NCBI GenBank assembly: GCA_947475065.1
Contig: CANJLB010000028.1
Coordinates: forward strand, 1-38,946
From: Opitutia bacterium
GTDB taxonomy: Bacteria > Verrucomicrobiota > Verrucomicrobiia > Opitutales > Opitutaceae
Direction of reading: 5' to 3'
DNA: 38,946 nucleotides
The notes under the pieces were generated by a model, which was given only the letters and a program-made list of their open reading frames with translations, had not been told where the DNA came from and searched no databases. This document shows positions 18,100 to 26,841 of this stretch, one piece after another (positions within the stretch are counted from its first letter, which is position 1; the number at the start of each line of letters is the position of its first letter). The translations under genes were made by a program, and so were the position numbers.

Positions 18100-19368
18100 A
18101 TGGGTTTTATCAGCTCCGCCTCCTCCGGCCAGCCGGCCTCGTCGCCCCCCCCGTCCGCTGGGTCTGCCGCCAGGAAGCCCGGCCTCAAGGCCGCCCAGGA
18201 GCTGGCCAAGCAGAAGTCCGTCGAGAAAAGGGCCCGGACCTACAAGCTGCCGCTCGGGGAGCTGGCGATATTTACCCAGCAGATTTCCTCGCTCCTCAAC
18301 GCCGGCCTCCCGCTGGTCCAGTGCCTTGAGGCGCTGCAGGATCAGACGGAGAACCCGTATTTCCGCGTCGTCATCCGCGAGGTGCGGGCGGACATCTCCT
18401 CGGGCAACTCGTTTTCCTCGGCGGTGAAAAAGTTTCCGAGGAGCTTCCCCACGCTCTTCATTTCCATGATCGAGGCGGGCGAGGCGTCGGGCGCGCTGGC
18501 GGAAATCCTGAGCAAGGTCGCCGGCTACTTTGAATCGAGCGTGAAGCTGACGAAGAAGGTGAAGTCCGCGATGACCTATCCGGTTGCGGTCATCCTTCTG
18601 GCCTGTGGGCTGGTGAACGTGCTGCTCATCTTTGTCATTCCGGTGTTTGCCGACATGTTCAAGGATTTCGGGGCCAAGCTGCCTGCGCCGACGCAGTTCC
18701 TCATTGATGTGAGCGATTTCCTCAAGCCTTCGCTTGACTACTTCAAGTCGCATCCGACCGCGACCTTTTACAGGGACAAAGGCGCGCTGTTCAACCTGTT
18801 CCTGAAACCCAGCATCCTGCACATCGGTGTCGTGCTGTATTTCGTCGTCCAGGCCTGGCTGAAGTTCACCGCGACGCCGAAAGGCCGGGCGTTCAAGGAC
18901 CGCCTCCTGGTGAAGGCGCCCGTCTTTGGGAGCCTGATCCATAAAATTTCCCTCTCCCGTTTCTGCCGCACCTACGCCACGCTCATCCGTTCCGGCGTGC
19001 CCATCCTCCGCACGCTTGAGATCGTGGCCGCCGCCAGCAACAAGGTGCAGATTGAGGAGGCCTGTGGCGAAATCGCCAGGCATGTCAGCCAAGGCGGTCA
19101 GGTTTCCGAGGTGCTGGCGGCCAACCCCTACTTCCCGCCCATGATGAAGCATATGGTGAAGGCCGGCGAGTCCACCGGCAACGTGGACGGCATGATGAAC
19201 AAGATCGCCGACTTTTACGACACCGAGTGCGACGCCACGGTCGCCGCGCTCACCTCGCTCATCGAGCCGATGCTCATCGTCTTTCTCGGCGTCGTCGTGG
19301 GTGGCATCGTCATGGCGATGTTCCTGCCCATCTTCCAGATGGGGGCGGTCGCCGGCGGTGTGAACTGA
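18100..19368 (+). CDS. type II secretion / type IV pilus inner-membrane platform protein (PilC/GspF)
   Basis: A 422-residue protein with the duplicated GspF domain. The first is near residues 65-190 (FTQQISSLLNAGLPLVQCLEAL ... MIEAGEASGALAEIL) and the second near 285-410 (FCRTYATLIRSGVPILRTLEI ... MVKAGESTGNVDGMM). Membrane helices follow the first domain (VILLACGLVNVLLIFVIPVF), sit between the domains, and end the protein (MLIVFLGVVVGGIVMAMFLPIF). PilC/GspF is the membrane platform that couples the assembly ATPase to the pilus or pseudopilus. Its usual partners (pilB, pilT, gspE) are not in the window. ATG at 18100; a better-spaced GGAGGG serves an ATG at 18092 in another frame, so the start is not certain. 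An NtrC-type regulator follows. Confidence 0.92.
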   Translation: MGFISSASSGQPASSPPPSAGSAARKPGLKAAQELAKQKSVEKRARTYKLPLGELAIFTQQISSLLNAGLPLVQCLEALQDQTENPYFRVVIREVRADISSGNSFSSAVKKFPRSFPTLFISMIEAGEASGALAEILSKVAGYFESSVKLTKKVKSAMTYPVAVILLACGLVNVLLIFVIPVFADMFKDFGAKLPAPTQFLIDVSDFLKPSLDYFKSHPTATFYRDKGALFNLFLKPSILHIGVVLYFVVQAWLKFTATPKGRAFKDRLLVKAPVFGSLIHKISLSRFCRTYATLIRSGVPILRTLEIVAAASNKVQIEEACGEIARHVSQGGQVSEVLAANPYFPPMMKHMVKAGESTGNVDGMMNKIADFYDTECDATVAALTSLIEPMLIVFLGVVVGGIVMAMFLPIFQMGAVAGGVN

Positions 19369-19476
19369 GGCGGGGCGGCGCGTCCCGGCCTCACCTTTGC
19401 ATCCGCCGCCCGTGCAGACTTTTGCACGGGTCGGTTGACTTCGGCGTGTGCCGGCGCGACTGTTTGCCTCCACTCC

Positions 19477-20733
19477 ATGCCTTCCGTCCTCATCGTTGAC
19501 GACCTGCTCTCCATCCATGAGATGCTCGACGCCGTGATCCAGCCCACGGGCTTCGCGACGGCGTTTGCCACCGACGGGGAGAAGGCGCTCACCCGATACA
19601 AGGCCGAAAAATTTGACCTCGTCCTGGCCGACATTGACATGAAGCCGATGGACGGCATCACGCTGCTCAGGCAGATCAAGCTCGTTGATCCCATGGCCGT
19701 CGTCATCATCATGACCGCCTATGCCTCGACCGAGAGCGCGATCCAGGCGCTCAAGTTCGGGGCGTTTGACTACCTGCAAAAACCATTCCGGGTGGACGAG
19801 CTGATCGCCACGCTCCGGCGCGGTCTGGAACTGCGCCAGTTTCAGGCCGCCCGCGCCGCCGCCAGCCCGGCGCCTGCGTCGCCCCAGGCCGAGGCCGCCG
19901 ACCGGCTCGTCGGCGACAGCCCGGCCAACCGCAAGCTCGTCGCGCACATCAGGAAGCTCGCCGCCGCCCGCAACCCCGTGCTCCTCCAGGGCGAGTCCGG
20001 CACCGGCAAGACCACCGTGGCCGAGATTCTCCATGCCGCTGGCGAGGCTCCCGCCGCCCCTTTCATCCCCATTGACTGCGCCCTCGGCACCGAGGCCGAT
20101 CTGCGCGAGGGTCTCCTCGGGCACAATGGTGCCGGCGGCGAATGGGTGCGGCAGGCCAAGGGCGGCACCCTCCTTCTCCAAAACATTCAGTCGCTCGCGC
20201 TGCCGCTGCAGATTGAGCTCGTCAGCGTTCTCCGCAACACTGCGCAGAGTTTCCGTCTCATCTGCACCACCACGGTGGACCTTGAGAGCCTCGTCGAGGA
20301 GGGCCGCTTTCATGACGAGCTTTTCTACCGCGTCGCCGCGCTCCCCGTCGTGCTGCCTCCGTTGCGTGAGCGGACGGAGGACATTCCCGCGCTGATCAAG
20401 TTTTTCACGGCCCACACGCACAACCCGTTTTTCGACACCAGCCTGGTCGAGTTCACCGACGACGCCCGCGCCGTCATGGCCGCCTACCACTGGCCCGGCA
20501 ACCTCACCGAGCTGCAACAGGTCATCGCCAAGATCTGCTCCACGGGTGATGTGCGCGTCGTCACCTCGAACCAGTTTCCCCTGCGCCTGCAGGAGCTGAA
20601 CACATGGCCCACGCTCACCGACTACCTCGCCGGCCAGCAGCAGCAGTATTTCGACCGCGTCCTGCGCGCCTGCAAGGGCGACAAGGCCCGCGCCGCCCAG
20701 GTCCTCGGTGTGGATGTGGCGAAGCTCGGGTGA
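19477..20733 (+). CDS. NtrC-like response regulator with degenerate sigma-54 activation domain and clipped HTH
   Basis: A 418-residue protein: receiver (1-120) with the DD pair, Asp52 in LADIDMKPMDG, IIMTAY and LQKPF all intact. A linker leads to an AAA+ domain (about 145-360) with a normal Walker A (GESGTGKTT). The GAFTGA loop that contacts sigma-54 is absent (the region reads LLGHNGAGGEWVRQ), and the Walker B acidic pair is replaced (LLLQNI instead of LDEI). The sensor region FYRVAALPVVLPPLRER is present. The C-terminal Fis-type HTH stops early (DKARAAQVLGVDVAKLG), without the recognition helix, about 30 bases before a transposase remnant. It probably does not activate sigma-54 promoters in the usual way. 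It follows pilC, so a role in pilus or secretion control is possible. Confidence 0.85.
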   Translation: MPSVLIVDDLLSIHEMLDAVIQPTGFATAFATDGEKALTRYKAEKFDLVLADIDMKPMDGITLLRQIKLVDPMAVVIIMTAYASTESAIQALKFGAFDYLQKPFRVDELIATLRRGLELRQFQAARAAASPAPASPQAEAADRLVGDSPANRKLVAHIRKLAAARNPVLLQGESGTGKTTVAEILHAAGEAPAAPFIPIDCALGTEADLREGLLGHNGAGGEWVRQAKGGTLLLQNIQSLALPLQIELVSVLRNTAQSFRLICTTTVDLESLVEEGRFHDELFYRVAALPVVLPPLRERTEDIPALIKFFTAHTHNPFFDTSLVEFTDDARAVMAAYHWPGNLTELQQVIAKICSTGDVRVVTSNQFPLRLQELNTWPTLTDYLAGQQQQYFDRVLRACKGDKARAAQVLGVDVAKLG

Positions 20734-20765
20734 ACCATGGCTGAGGAATCCTGCAATCAGGAAAC

Positions 20766-21089
20766 GTGAAAGCCGCCACGCTGGCAGAGGGCATCCACAA
20801 GCACGTTGCACCGGGTGCGATGCTCTACATCGACACGGCGGCGGGTTACAACCGCGTGCCGCCCCAGTTCGTTCACGAGCAGGTTGACCATGCCCGCCAA
20901 TACGTCGCAGGCCGGTGCCACACAAACTCCCTTGAAAACTTCTGGACGCTGTTCAAACGCGGCTTGAAAGGAACCTGCGTTTCGATTGATGCCCCGCACC
21001 TTGGCCGCTACGTCGAGGAGCAGGTTTTCCGGTTCAACGAACGAAAAGACACCACCCGCTGGTTGAATTTCTCCGTGCCGGCCGCTTGA
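20766..21089 (+). pseudogene. ISXO2-like (IS1595-type) transposase C-terminal remnant
   Basis: A 107-residue frame (open from 20745, displayed from GTG 20766) with the ISXO2-like transposase core end: YIDTAAGYN, HARQYV, HTNSLENFWTLFKRGLKGT and RYVEEQVFRFNER. The N-terminal zinc-ribbon half is missing, as is most of the DDE core. It lies right after the clipped end of the NtrC-like gene, so an insertion followed by deletion probably removed both the regulator's end and the transposase start. No terminal inverted repeat was identified. Confidence 0.85.
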
Positions 21090-21197
21090 ACCTAAATACG
21101 CAGTTGATATACAGGTATTGGTTTAGCAGGAGGCCAGGAAGTCAGGAATCGGAGGGCGGCGTGCTTGGTTCTTCGTGCTTCGTTCTTGGTTATGAGT

Positions 21198-21227
21198 GGC
21201 CGATGTCGGCCTGCTGGTCTCGGTAAC
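21198..21227 (+). repeat. dispersed 30-bp repeat, copy 2
   Basis: GGCCGATGTCGGCCTGCTGG followed by TCTCGGTAAC. Two differences from copy 1. Confidence 0.75.
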
Positions 21228-21399
21228 TTGGTTTCCTGGCTTCGGAATATCAACTCGGGGAGCTGGATCGGAATTCAGATTTCAGTTTTTAGGTTTTATT
21301 CAAAAGCCAGGAAGCCAGGAAACGGAGGGCGGAGGTTTGAACCACGAGACACGGAGGAGGGGAAAGGTTGGGATCGGTTTCTGGTGCTTGGTGCTTCGT

Positions 21400-21429
21400 G
21401 GCTGATGTCGGCCTTGCGGCCTCGGTAAT
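21400..21429 (+). repeat. dispersed 30-bp repeat, copy 3
   Basis: GGCTGATGTCGGCCTTGCGG followed by CCTCGGTAAT. Same orientation as the others. Confidence 0.75.
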
Positions 21430-21680
21430 TGAAGCCAGAATGCCAGGAAAACGGAGTGTCTGATTCCTAGTTTCTTGCTTAAACTTTCTGTTCTTAGGGA
21501 GAGCGGAGAGCGGAGGGTCGAAAGTCGAGAGATGAGAGTCTGGAGCCGGAGGAAGCGGAGGACAGGACACCGGTATTTTTTGACCACAGATATCTTGTAC
21601 TACGGAATATGGGTTGAATGCCCATGCTGGCCGGTTGGCTGGCGGCGGGCGGTGCGTCAGCCCTCAGACCGCCGCTTTCG

Positions 21681-24044
21681 TCAGAGCGCTTCGCGCATTG
21701 CGGTCGCCGCACCGGCCGGATTCAGGGCCGGCTGCACCGTGATGACGACAAATTTCGAAGTGGGCGTGTTGCTGACTTCCGCGACGCTGTCGATCGGGAC
21801 CAGCACATTGGTTTCGGGAAAATACGTGGCGGTGCAACCGCGGGGAATGTCATACGGGGCCACCATGAACGAAGGTGCCACGCGTTGCTCGCCGTTGAAA
21901 TGACTGGTGAGGTCAACGAGCTGGCCTTGGACGAGGCCGGCATCGGCCATGTCGCGCGCATTCATGAAAATCACCCGCCGCCCGTTGTAGATCCCGCGAT
22001 ACCTGTCATCCAGGCCGTAGATGGTGGTGTTAAACTGGTCATGGGTGCGAATCGTCATCATGACAAATTGTCCGGGCTCCAGCGCCGGTTTCGGCAGGTT
22101 GTGCACGGTGAAATTGGCCTTGTTGGTCGCCGTGTTGAACTTTCGCCCGTCGCGCGGGCCATTGGGCAGATAGAAGGGGGCGCGCTTGACCCGCTCGTTA
22201 AAGGGCGCGAATCCCGGGATGATCTTTTCGATCCGGTTGCGGATGAGGTCGTAGTTGCCTGCGAGTTTGTCCCAATCCACGGGGTGGGTGGGCCCGAGCG
22301 TGGCGGCGGCCAGCCCCGCGACGATGGCGGTCTCGCTCTTCAGACGCGGCGAGGCGGGCGGGAGGCTGCCGTAGGAGGCACTGATCACGCCCATGCTGTC
22401 CTCGACCGTGATAAACTGGTCGCCGCCCGCCTGCCGGTCAATTTCGGTGCGGCCGAGGCAGGGGAGGATCAGGGCAGTTCGGCCGGTGATCAGGTGGGCG
22501 CGGTTCAGCTTGGTGGCCACCTGTGCCGTCAGGGTGCAGTTGCGCAGGGCGGCCGCGGTGAACTCGGTGTCGGGGGTGGCCGACAGAAAATTGCCACCCA
22601 TCGCAAAAAACACCTTCACCCGCCCGGTATGCATCGCCTTGATCGTTGCCACCACGTCCAGCCCGTGCTCCCGGGGGGGCTGGATGGAAAATTCCGCCGC
22701 CAGCCGGTCCAGGAAAACGGCGCCCGGCTTTTCAAAGATCCCCATGGTGCGGTCGCCCTGGACGTTGCTGTGACCGCGCACCGGACACGGGCCGGCTCCC
22801 GGCCGACCGATGTTGCCCCCGAGGAGGAGAAAATTAATGATTTCCTGGATCGTCGCGACGGCCTCCCGTTGTTGCGTCAGCCCCATGGCCCAGCACACGA
22901 TGATGGCCTTGGCCCCGAGTGCGATGTCGGCGGCGGCGCGGATTTGTTGCCGGCTCAGGCCGCTGCCGGCCACGAGGTCATCCCACAAGACGGAGCGGAG
23001 GTGCGCCACCAGCTCGGCGTGGCCATGGGTGTGTTCGGTGATGAAGGCCCGGTCGAAGACCTGCCCGGGCCGCTTGTCCTCCTCGGCCAGCATTTCCTTC
23101 ATCATCCCTTGGAACACCGCCATGTCGCCGTTGCTGCGCACGGGCAGCCAGAGGTCGGCAATGGGAGTGCCTTTGCCGAACATGGCCTCGGCCGCCCGCA
23201 GCGGGTTTTTCAGGTCCTGGGGGTTCTTGAAGTAATGCGTGCCCACTTCCGGCAGCGGGTTGATGCTGACGATCTTGCAGCCACGCCGTTTGGCGGATTG
23301 CAGCGCGGAGAGCATCCGCGGGTGGTTCGTGCCGGGATTCTGGCCCACGACAAAGATGGCATCCGCCCGGTCAAAGTCGGCCAGTGTGACACAGCCCTTG
23401 CCGATGCCGATGGTCGGGTTCAGCGCCGAGCCGCTCGACTCGTGGCACATGTTGGAGCAGTCGGGCAGGTTGTTGGTGCCGAAGGTCCGGACGAAGAGCT
23501 GATAGAGAAAGGCCGCCTCGTTGCTGGTGCGTCCTGAAGTGTAAAAGGAAGCTTCGTCGGGCGAAGCCAGCTGTTTCAGTTCGCCGGCGATCATGGCGAA
23601 TGCCGAATCCCATGAGACTGGCTCGTAGTGGGACGCGCCGGGCCGCAGCCACATCGGCTCGGTCAGCCGGCCTTGCTTTCCGAGCCAGAAATCAGACTTG
23701 GCCGCGAGTTCCGTCACGCTGTGCCGCCGAAAAAAATTCGGGGTGAGATGTTTGAGCGTTGCCTCGTCTGCCACGGCCTTGGCGCCGTTCTCGCAAAATT
23801 CCGCCAAGTTGCGATGGTCGTCCGGGTTGGGCCACGCGCAGCTTTGGCAGTCGAATCCCTTCTTTTGGTTGACCTGGAGAAGCAGCTTGGCCGTCCGTGC
23901 CAGGCCCATCTCCTTCACGCCAATGACCATGGATTTCTGGACCGCCCTGAGTCCTGCCGCCGCCTTGCTGGGAGCGTCAATGCGCATGCCGTCCAGTTCG
24001 ACCGGGGGTTGGGCGGCGGGCAGGGGGGCATGATTGTCTGGCAT
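21681..24044 (-). CDS. FdhF/YdeP family molybdopterin oxidoreductase
   Basis: About 787 residues, the length of YdeP-type proteins. An iron-sulfur-like cysteine group CQSCAW ... FCENGAKAVADE is near residues 68-90. The molybdopterin oxidoreductase body follows: SWDSAFAMIAGEL, TSGRTSNEAAFLYQLFVRTFGTNNLPDCSNMCHESSG, ADAIFVVGQNPGTNHPRML and GMGLTQQREAV-like cofactor-binding blocks. A molydopterin dinucleotide-binding domain closes the protein (FVMMTIRTHDQFNTTIYG). YdeP relatives resemble formate dehydrogenase alpha subunits but have an uncertain substrate. ATG at 24044 was chosen over a weak TTG at 24065. It is divergent from fdhD with a gap of about 33 bases, which fits FdhD maturing this enzyme's cofactor. 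Confidence 0.9.
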   Translation of the reverse strand: MPDNHAPLPAAQPPVELDGMRIDAPSKAAAGLRAVQKSMVIGVKEMGLARTAKLLLQVNQKKGFDCQSCAWPNPDDHRNLAEFCENGAKAVADEATLKHLTPNFFRRHSVTELAAKSDFWLGKQGRLTEPMWLRPGASHYEPVSWDSAFAMIAGELKQLASPDEASFYTSGRTSNEAAFLYQLFVRTFGTNNLPDCSNMCHESSGSALNPTIGIGKGCVTLADFDRADAIFVVGQNPGTNHPRMLSALQSAKRRGCKIVSINPLPEVGTHYFKNPQDLKNPLRAAEAMFGKGTPIADLWLPVRSNGDMAVFQGMMKEMLAEEDKRPGQVFDRAFITEHTHGHAELVAHLRSVLWDDLVAGSGLSRQQIRAAADIALGAKAIIVCWAMGLTQQREAVATIQEIINFLLLGGNIGRPGAGPCPVRGHSNVQGDRTMGIFEKPGAVFLDRLAAEFSIQPPREHGLDVVATIKAMHTGRVKVFFAMGGNFLSATPDTEFTAAALRNCTLTAQVATKLNRAHLITGRTALILPCLGRTEIDRQAGGDQFITVEDSMGVISASYGSLPPASPRLKSETAIVAGLAAATLGPTHPVDWDKLAGNYDLIRNRIEKIIPGFAPFNERVKRAPFYLPNGPRDGRKFNTATNKANFTVHNLPKPALEPGQFVMMTIRTHDQFNTTIYGLDDRYRGIYNGRRVIFMNARDMADAGLVQGQLVDLTSHFNGEQRVAPSFMVAPYDIPRGCTATYFPETNVLVPIDSVAEVSNTPTSKFVVITVQPALNPAGAATAMREAL

Positions 24045-24077
24045 CAGAGGATGAAAACGACACAATCAGGCGTTTTT

Positions 24078-24938
24078 ATGCAAGCCATGTCCGCCGGCCA
24101 GTCTCCCCCCCGGTTTTCCGCCGCCCAGACGCGGCCCTGGCGCGTGCGCCGCGTCACCCGGGGACGCGCCTCGAAGGACCTGGCCGACCTGCTGGCCGTC
24201 GAGGAGCCGCTGGAGCTGCGCGTCGCCGGCCGCGCGCTGGCGGTCGTGATGCGCACGCCGGGTCACGACGCGGATCTGGCGGCGGGATTTTTGCTGAGCG
24301 AGAGCGTCGTGCGTTCGGCCGACGACATCCTCGACATCATGCAGTGCCGCACCCCGCAGACGCGGGCCGAGGAGGGCAATGTGATCGAGGTCGTGCCGGC
24401 CCGATCCGTGCGCGTGAACTTTGCCAAGCTCACGCGGCACGTCTTCAGCGCCACGAGCTGCGGGCTGTGCGGCAAGGCGACCATCGCGTCGGTCGCCCAG
24501 CAGTTTCCGCCCCTGCGCCGGCCCTGGCGGGCTTCGGCGGCGTTGCTGAGGGCGCTGCCCGCGCGGCTGGCGGTGGAGCAGCCGGTTTTCCGCGCGACGG
24601 GAGGGCTCCATGCGGCGGCGCTGTTCGACCCCGCCGGTGCGCTGCTGGTGGCACGCGAGGATGTGGGCCGGCACAACGCGGTGGACAAGGTGCTCGGCCA
24701 TGCCCTGCGCTCCGGCTGGCTGCCGCTGCGCCGGCACATTCTCATGGTGAGCGGACGCGTGTCGTTTGAAGTGATGCAGAAGGCGCTGGCCGCCTGCGTG
24801 CCGGTGATCGCCGGCGTCTCGGCGCCGACGAGCCTCGCGGCGGAGTTTGCGCGCGCCAACGGGCAGACCCTGGTGGGCTTCCTCCGGGCCGACCGGTTGA
24901 ATGTGTATGCCGGCCGGCTGGCGGCCAAGGGCGGATGA
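24078..24938 (+). CDS. fdhD: formate dehydrogenase accessory sulfurtransferase FdhD
   Basis: A 286-residue protein. FdhD transfers sulfur from a cysteine desulfurase to the bis-MGD cofactor of formate dehydrogenase-type enzymes. Seen here: VEEPLELRVAGRALAVVMRTPGHD, DLAAGFLLSES, the active-site cysteine loop TSCGLCGKA, TGGLHAAALFD, VAREDVGRHNAVDKVLG and the final VSGRVSFEVMQKAL plus GVSAPTSLA. The start may be ATG 24078 or ATG 24087. It is head-to-head with the YdeP-type oxidoreductase, its likely client. Any promoters must lie in the short gap or overlap the first codons of the opposite gene. Confidence 0.93.
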   Translation: MQAMSAGQSPPRFSAAQTRPWRVRRVTRGRASKDLADLLAVEEPLELRVAGRALAVVMRTPGHDADLAAGFLLSESVVRSADDILDIMQCRTPQTRAEEGNVIEVVPARSVRVNFAKLTRHVFSATSCGLCGKATIASVAQQFPPLRRPWRASAALLRALPARLAVEQPVFRATGGLHAAALFDPAGALLVAREDVGRHNAVDKVLGHALRSGWLPLRRHILMVSGRVSFEVMQKALAACVPVIAGVSAPTSLAAEFARANGQTLVGFLRADRLNVYAGRLAAKGG

Positions 24939-24998
24939 CCCTTTTGGGGGCCATCGGCCGGAACCGAGGGGAAAAATCGGGAGGGGCAAAAGTTTTGG

Positions 24999-25026
24999 TT
25001 GCATTCGGCCTCCCCGGTCCTATCTA
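24999..25026 (+). promoter_or_regulatory. candidate sigma-70 promoter of the rplY operon
   Basis: TTGCAT (24999-25004), a 16-base spacer, then TATCTA (25021-25026), about 60 bases before the rplY start, in the only AT-richer part of the spacer. Sequence resemblance only. Confidence 0.4.
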
Positions 25027-25086
25027 ATTGAACCCTTTTCCATTACGCCTGCCTCCAATTCCGGAGTGTCAGGGGGAACGAAATCC

Positions 25087-25869
25087 ATGCAAAACAAGCT
25101 CACGCTCAACGTCACGCCCCGCGCCCAGACCGGTCGCAGCGCCTCGCGCCGCACGCGCAAGGCCGGGCAGATCCCCGCCATTCTTTACGGCAAGCATACC
25201 GCGCCTGAGACGCTGGCCATTGATTCGGCCGAGTTCGTCCGCCTGCGCAAGTCCGTCGCCGGCCGCGCGCTCCTGATTGAGCTGGCCCGCCCTGACAAGA
25301 GCGACCGCGCGCTTTCCTTTTTGCAGGAGATCCAGCGTGACCCGATCACCGACCGCTACCTGCACGTTGACCTCCATGAGGTCAAGGCCGACGAGAAATT
25401 TGAGATTCTCGTGCCGGTCCAGACCGTCGGCGAGTCCTTCGGGGTGAAGAACCAGAGCGGCGTTTTGGAAATGGCCGCGCACACGCTCCGCATCCGCTGC
25501 CTGCCAAAAGACCTGCCGACCGTGATTCCCGTTGACGTGACCGAGCTGAAGGTCGGCGAAACCATCAAGGTCGCTGAGCTGAAGCCGATCCCCGGGGTGG
25601 AATTCCGCGACGTGAAGGGCCAGCCGGTTGTGGCGTGCGTCGAGCCGGTCGGCGAGATCGTGCAGGAAGTTGCCGCCGCGCCCGTCGAGGGGGCCGCGCC
25701 CGCCGTGGGTGCCGATGGCAAGCCCGTTGCACCCGCCGTGGGTGCCGATGGCAAGCCCGTCGCCGCGCCCGCCGCCGACGGCAAGGCTGCTGCGCCCGCC
25801 GCCGGAGCCAAGCCCGCCGCTGCGCCTGCCGCCGGAGCCAAGCCGGCCGCCGCACCCGCCAAGAAGTAA
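25087..25869 (+). CDS. rplY: 50S ribosomal protein bL25, CTC type with long Ala/Pro tail
   Basis: A 260-residue protein. Residues 1-95 are the 5S-rRNA-binding L25 domain (LTLNVTPRAQTGRSASRRTRKAGQIPAILYG ... RYLHVDLHEV). Residues 96-185 are the TL5/CTC C-terminal beta domain (IPVDVTELKVGETIKVAEL). From about 195 the tail is low-complexity, built of GADGKPVA and AAPAAGAKP units, and the DNA there is a tandem repeat. The tail length is probably variable between strains. An AGGGGGA ribosome-binding site lies about 10 bases before ATG 25087. It heads an operon with pth, rpsF, ssb and rplI. The rplY-pth pairing is common in bacteria. Confidence 0.95.
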   Translation: MQNKLTLNVTPRAQTGRSASRRTRKAGQIPAILYGKHTAPETLAIDSAEFVRLRKSVAGRALLIELARPDKSDRALSFLQEIQRDPITDRYLHVDLHEVKADEKFEILVPVQTVGESFGVKNQSGVLEMAAHTLRIRCLPKDLPTVIPVDVTELKVGETIKVAELKPIPGVEFRDVKGQPVVACVEPVGEIVQEVAAAPVEGAAPAVGADGKPVAPAVGADGKPVAAPAADGKAAAPAAGAKPAAAPAAGAKPAAAPAKK

Positions 25870-25929
25870 TTTTGCCCGCGCTGTTGCGCCGCTTGACTGC
25901 GGCGGGGCGGCGCGGTTGTTCTTTGAGCC

Positions 25930-26517
25930 ATGTCCATCTTGCTGGTCGTCGGTCTGGGCAATCCGGGCCGCGAATACGACGGCACGCGCCACAATGCCGG
26001 CTTCGCGGTCCTCGACGCGCTGGCCCGGCCGCTTAATCAGGCGTGGGAGCGCTCGCGCCGTTTTGAGGCCGATCTCACCCGCTGGGATGCCGCGCCGGGT
26101 CGCACGGTCCTGCTGGTCAAGCCGCTGACGTTTATGAACGGCAGCGGTCGCGCCGTGCAGGCCCTCGCCTCGTTTCACCGCGTGCCGCCCTCCGCCACCG
26201 TCGCCGTCTATGACGACCTCAACATCGCCCTCGGCCTTGTGAAGGTGTCCGTCACCGGCAGCGCCGGCGGCCACAACGGTGTCGCCAGCCTGCTCGCCCA
26301 CCTCGGTGACGGCTTTGTCCGATACCGCGTCGGCATCGGTCCCAAGGAACCGCCCGAAATTGACATGGCCGACTTTGTTCTCGGCCGCTTCACTCCCGCC
26401 CAACAGACCCTTTTTAACCAACATCTCGACCACTACATCACCGGCCTGCGCCACGTCCTCGACGACGGAGCCGACCGGGCCATGAATCTTCTCAACCGCA
26501 GACCCACCGCCCAATGA
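25930..26517 (+). CDS. pth: peptidyl-tRNA hydrolase
   Basis: A 195-residue enzyme that releases peptides from prematurely dropped peptidyl-tRNA. Catalytic and binding motifs are present: VGLGNPGREYDGTRHNAGF with the conserved Asn and catalytic His, LVKPLTFMNGSG with the second Asn, VYDDLNIALG with the catalytic Asp, and GSAGGHNGVASL with the third Asn. Typical length. Its stop overlaps the rpsF start by four bases (ATGA), so rpsF is translationally coupled. Confidence 0.96.
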   Translation: MSILLVVGLGNPGREYDGTRHNAGFAVLDALARPLNQAWERSRRFEADLTRWDAAPGRTVLLVKPLTFMNGSGRAVQALASFHRVPPSATVAVYDDLNIALGLVKVSVTGSAGGHNGVASLLAHLGDGFVRYRVGIGPKEPPEIDMADFVLGRFTPAQQTLFNQHLDHYITGLRHVLDDGADRAMNLLNRRPTAQ

Positions 26518-26813
26518 GCACCACCACCAAACGCAACTACCGCGCCACCTTCATCCTCGACAACCGGGGCAAGGAGGACTCCGCCGAGCAGATCATCGCC
26601 GGCGTCAAACAGGAGATCGCCAAGATCGGCGGTGAAGTCGGCGTGGTCGAGAACCTCGGGCGCAAGGATTTCATCCGCGTGACCGACCCCAAGTTTCCCG
26701 CCGGCACCTACGTGCAGGTCGCCTTCGCCGCCCCGCCTTCGGGCCCGGCCGCGTTGCGCGAGCAGCTCCGCCTCAACCCCAGCATCTACCGCACCTTCGT
26801 CCAGTCGGTCTGA
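26514..26813 (+). CDS. rpsF: 30S ribosomal protein bS6
   Basis: A 99-residue protein with the S6 ferredoxin-like fold: YRATFILDNRGKEDSAEQII at strand 1/helix 1, IGGEVGVVENLGRKDFIRV in the middle, and LNPSIYRTFVQ at the end, near the place of the usual L-D-E-x-I-L-R motif. It normally pairs with bS18 on the platform of the small subunit. It starts inside the pth stop codon and is followed by ssb. The usual partner gene rpsR is not found between ssb and rplI. Confidence 0.93.
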   Translation: MSTTTKRNYRATFILDNRGKEDSAEQIIAGVKQEIAKIGGEVGVVENLGRKDFIRVTDPKFPAGTYVQVAFAAPPSGPAALREQLRLNPSIYRTFVQSV

Positions 26814-26841
26814 CGACCGGCCCGGCGGGTGCTTCCCCCCC

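Larger units (their letters stand above)
21090..21680. other. repeat-filled spacer, no gene
   Basis: About 590 bases made mostly of the same modules seen at 2984-3311 and 28006-28389: two copies of the 30-bp repeat, AAGCCAGGAAGCCAGGAA blocks (21126-21150, 21302-21320, 21431-21450), a CTTGGTTCTTCGTGCTT block (21164-21180) and a CCACGAGACACGGAGGAGG block (near 21340-21360). No ORF here looks like a protein. Confidence 0.75.

Noticed and set aside
18019-20925. A 968-residue leftward ORF opposite pilC and the NtrC-like gene
   Set aside because: It is an antisense shadow of two clear protein families; its composition (His/Arg/Glu/Gly-rich) is typical of such shadows in GC-rich DNA.
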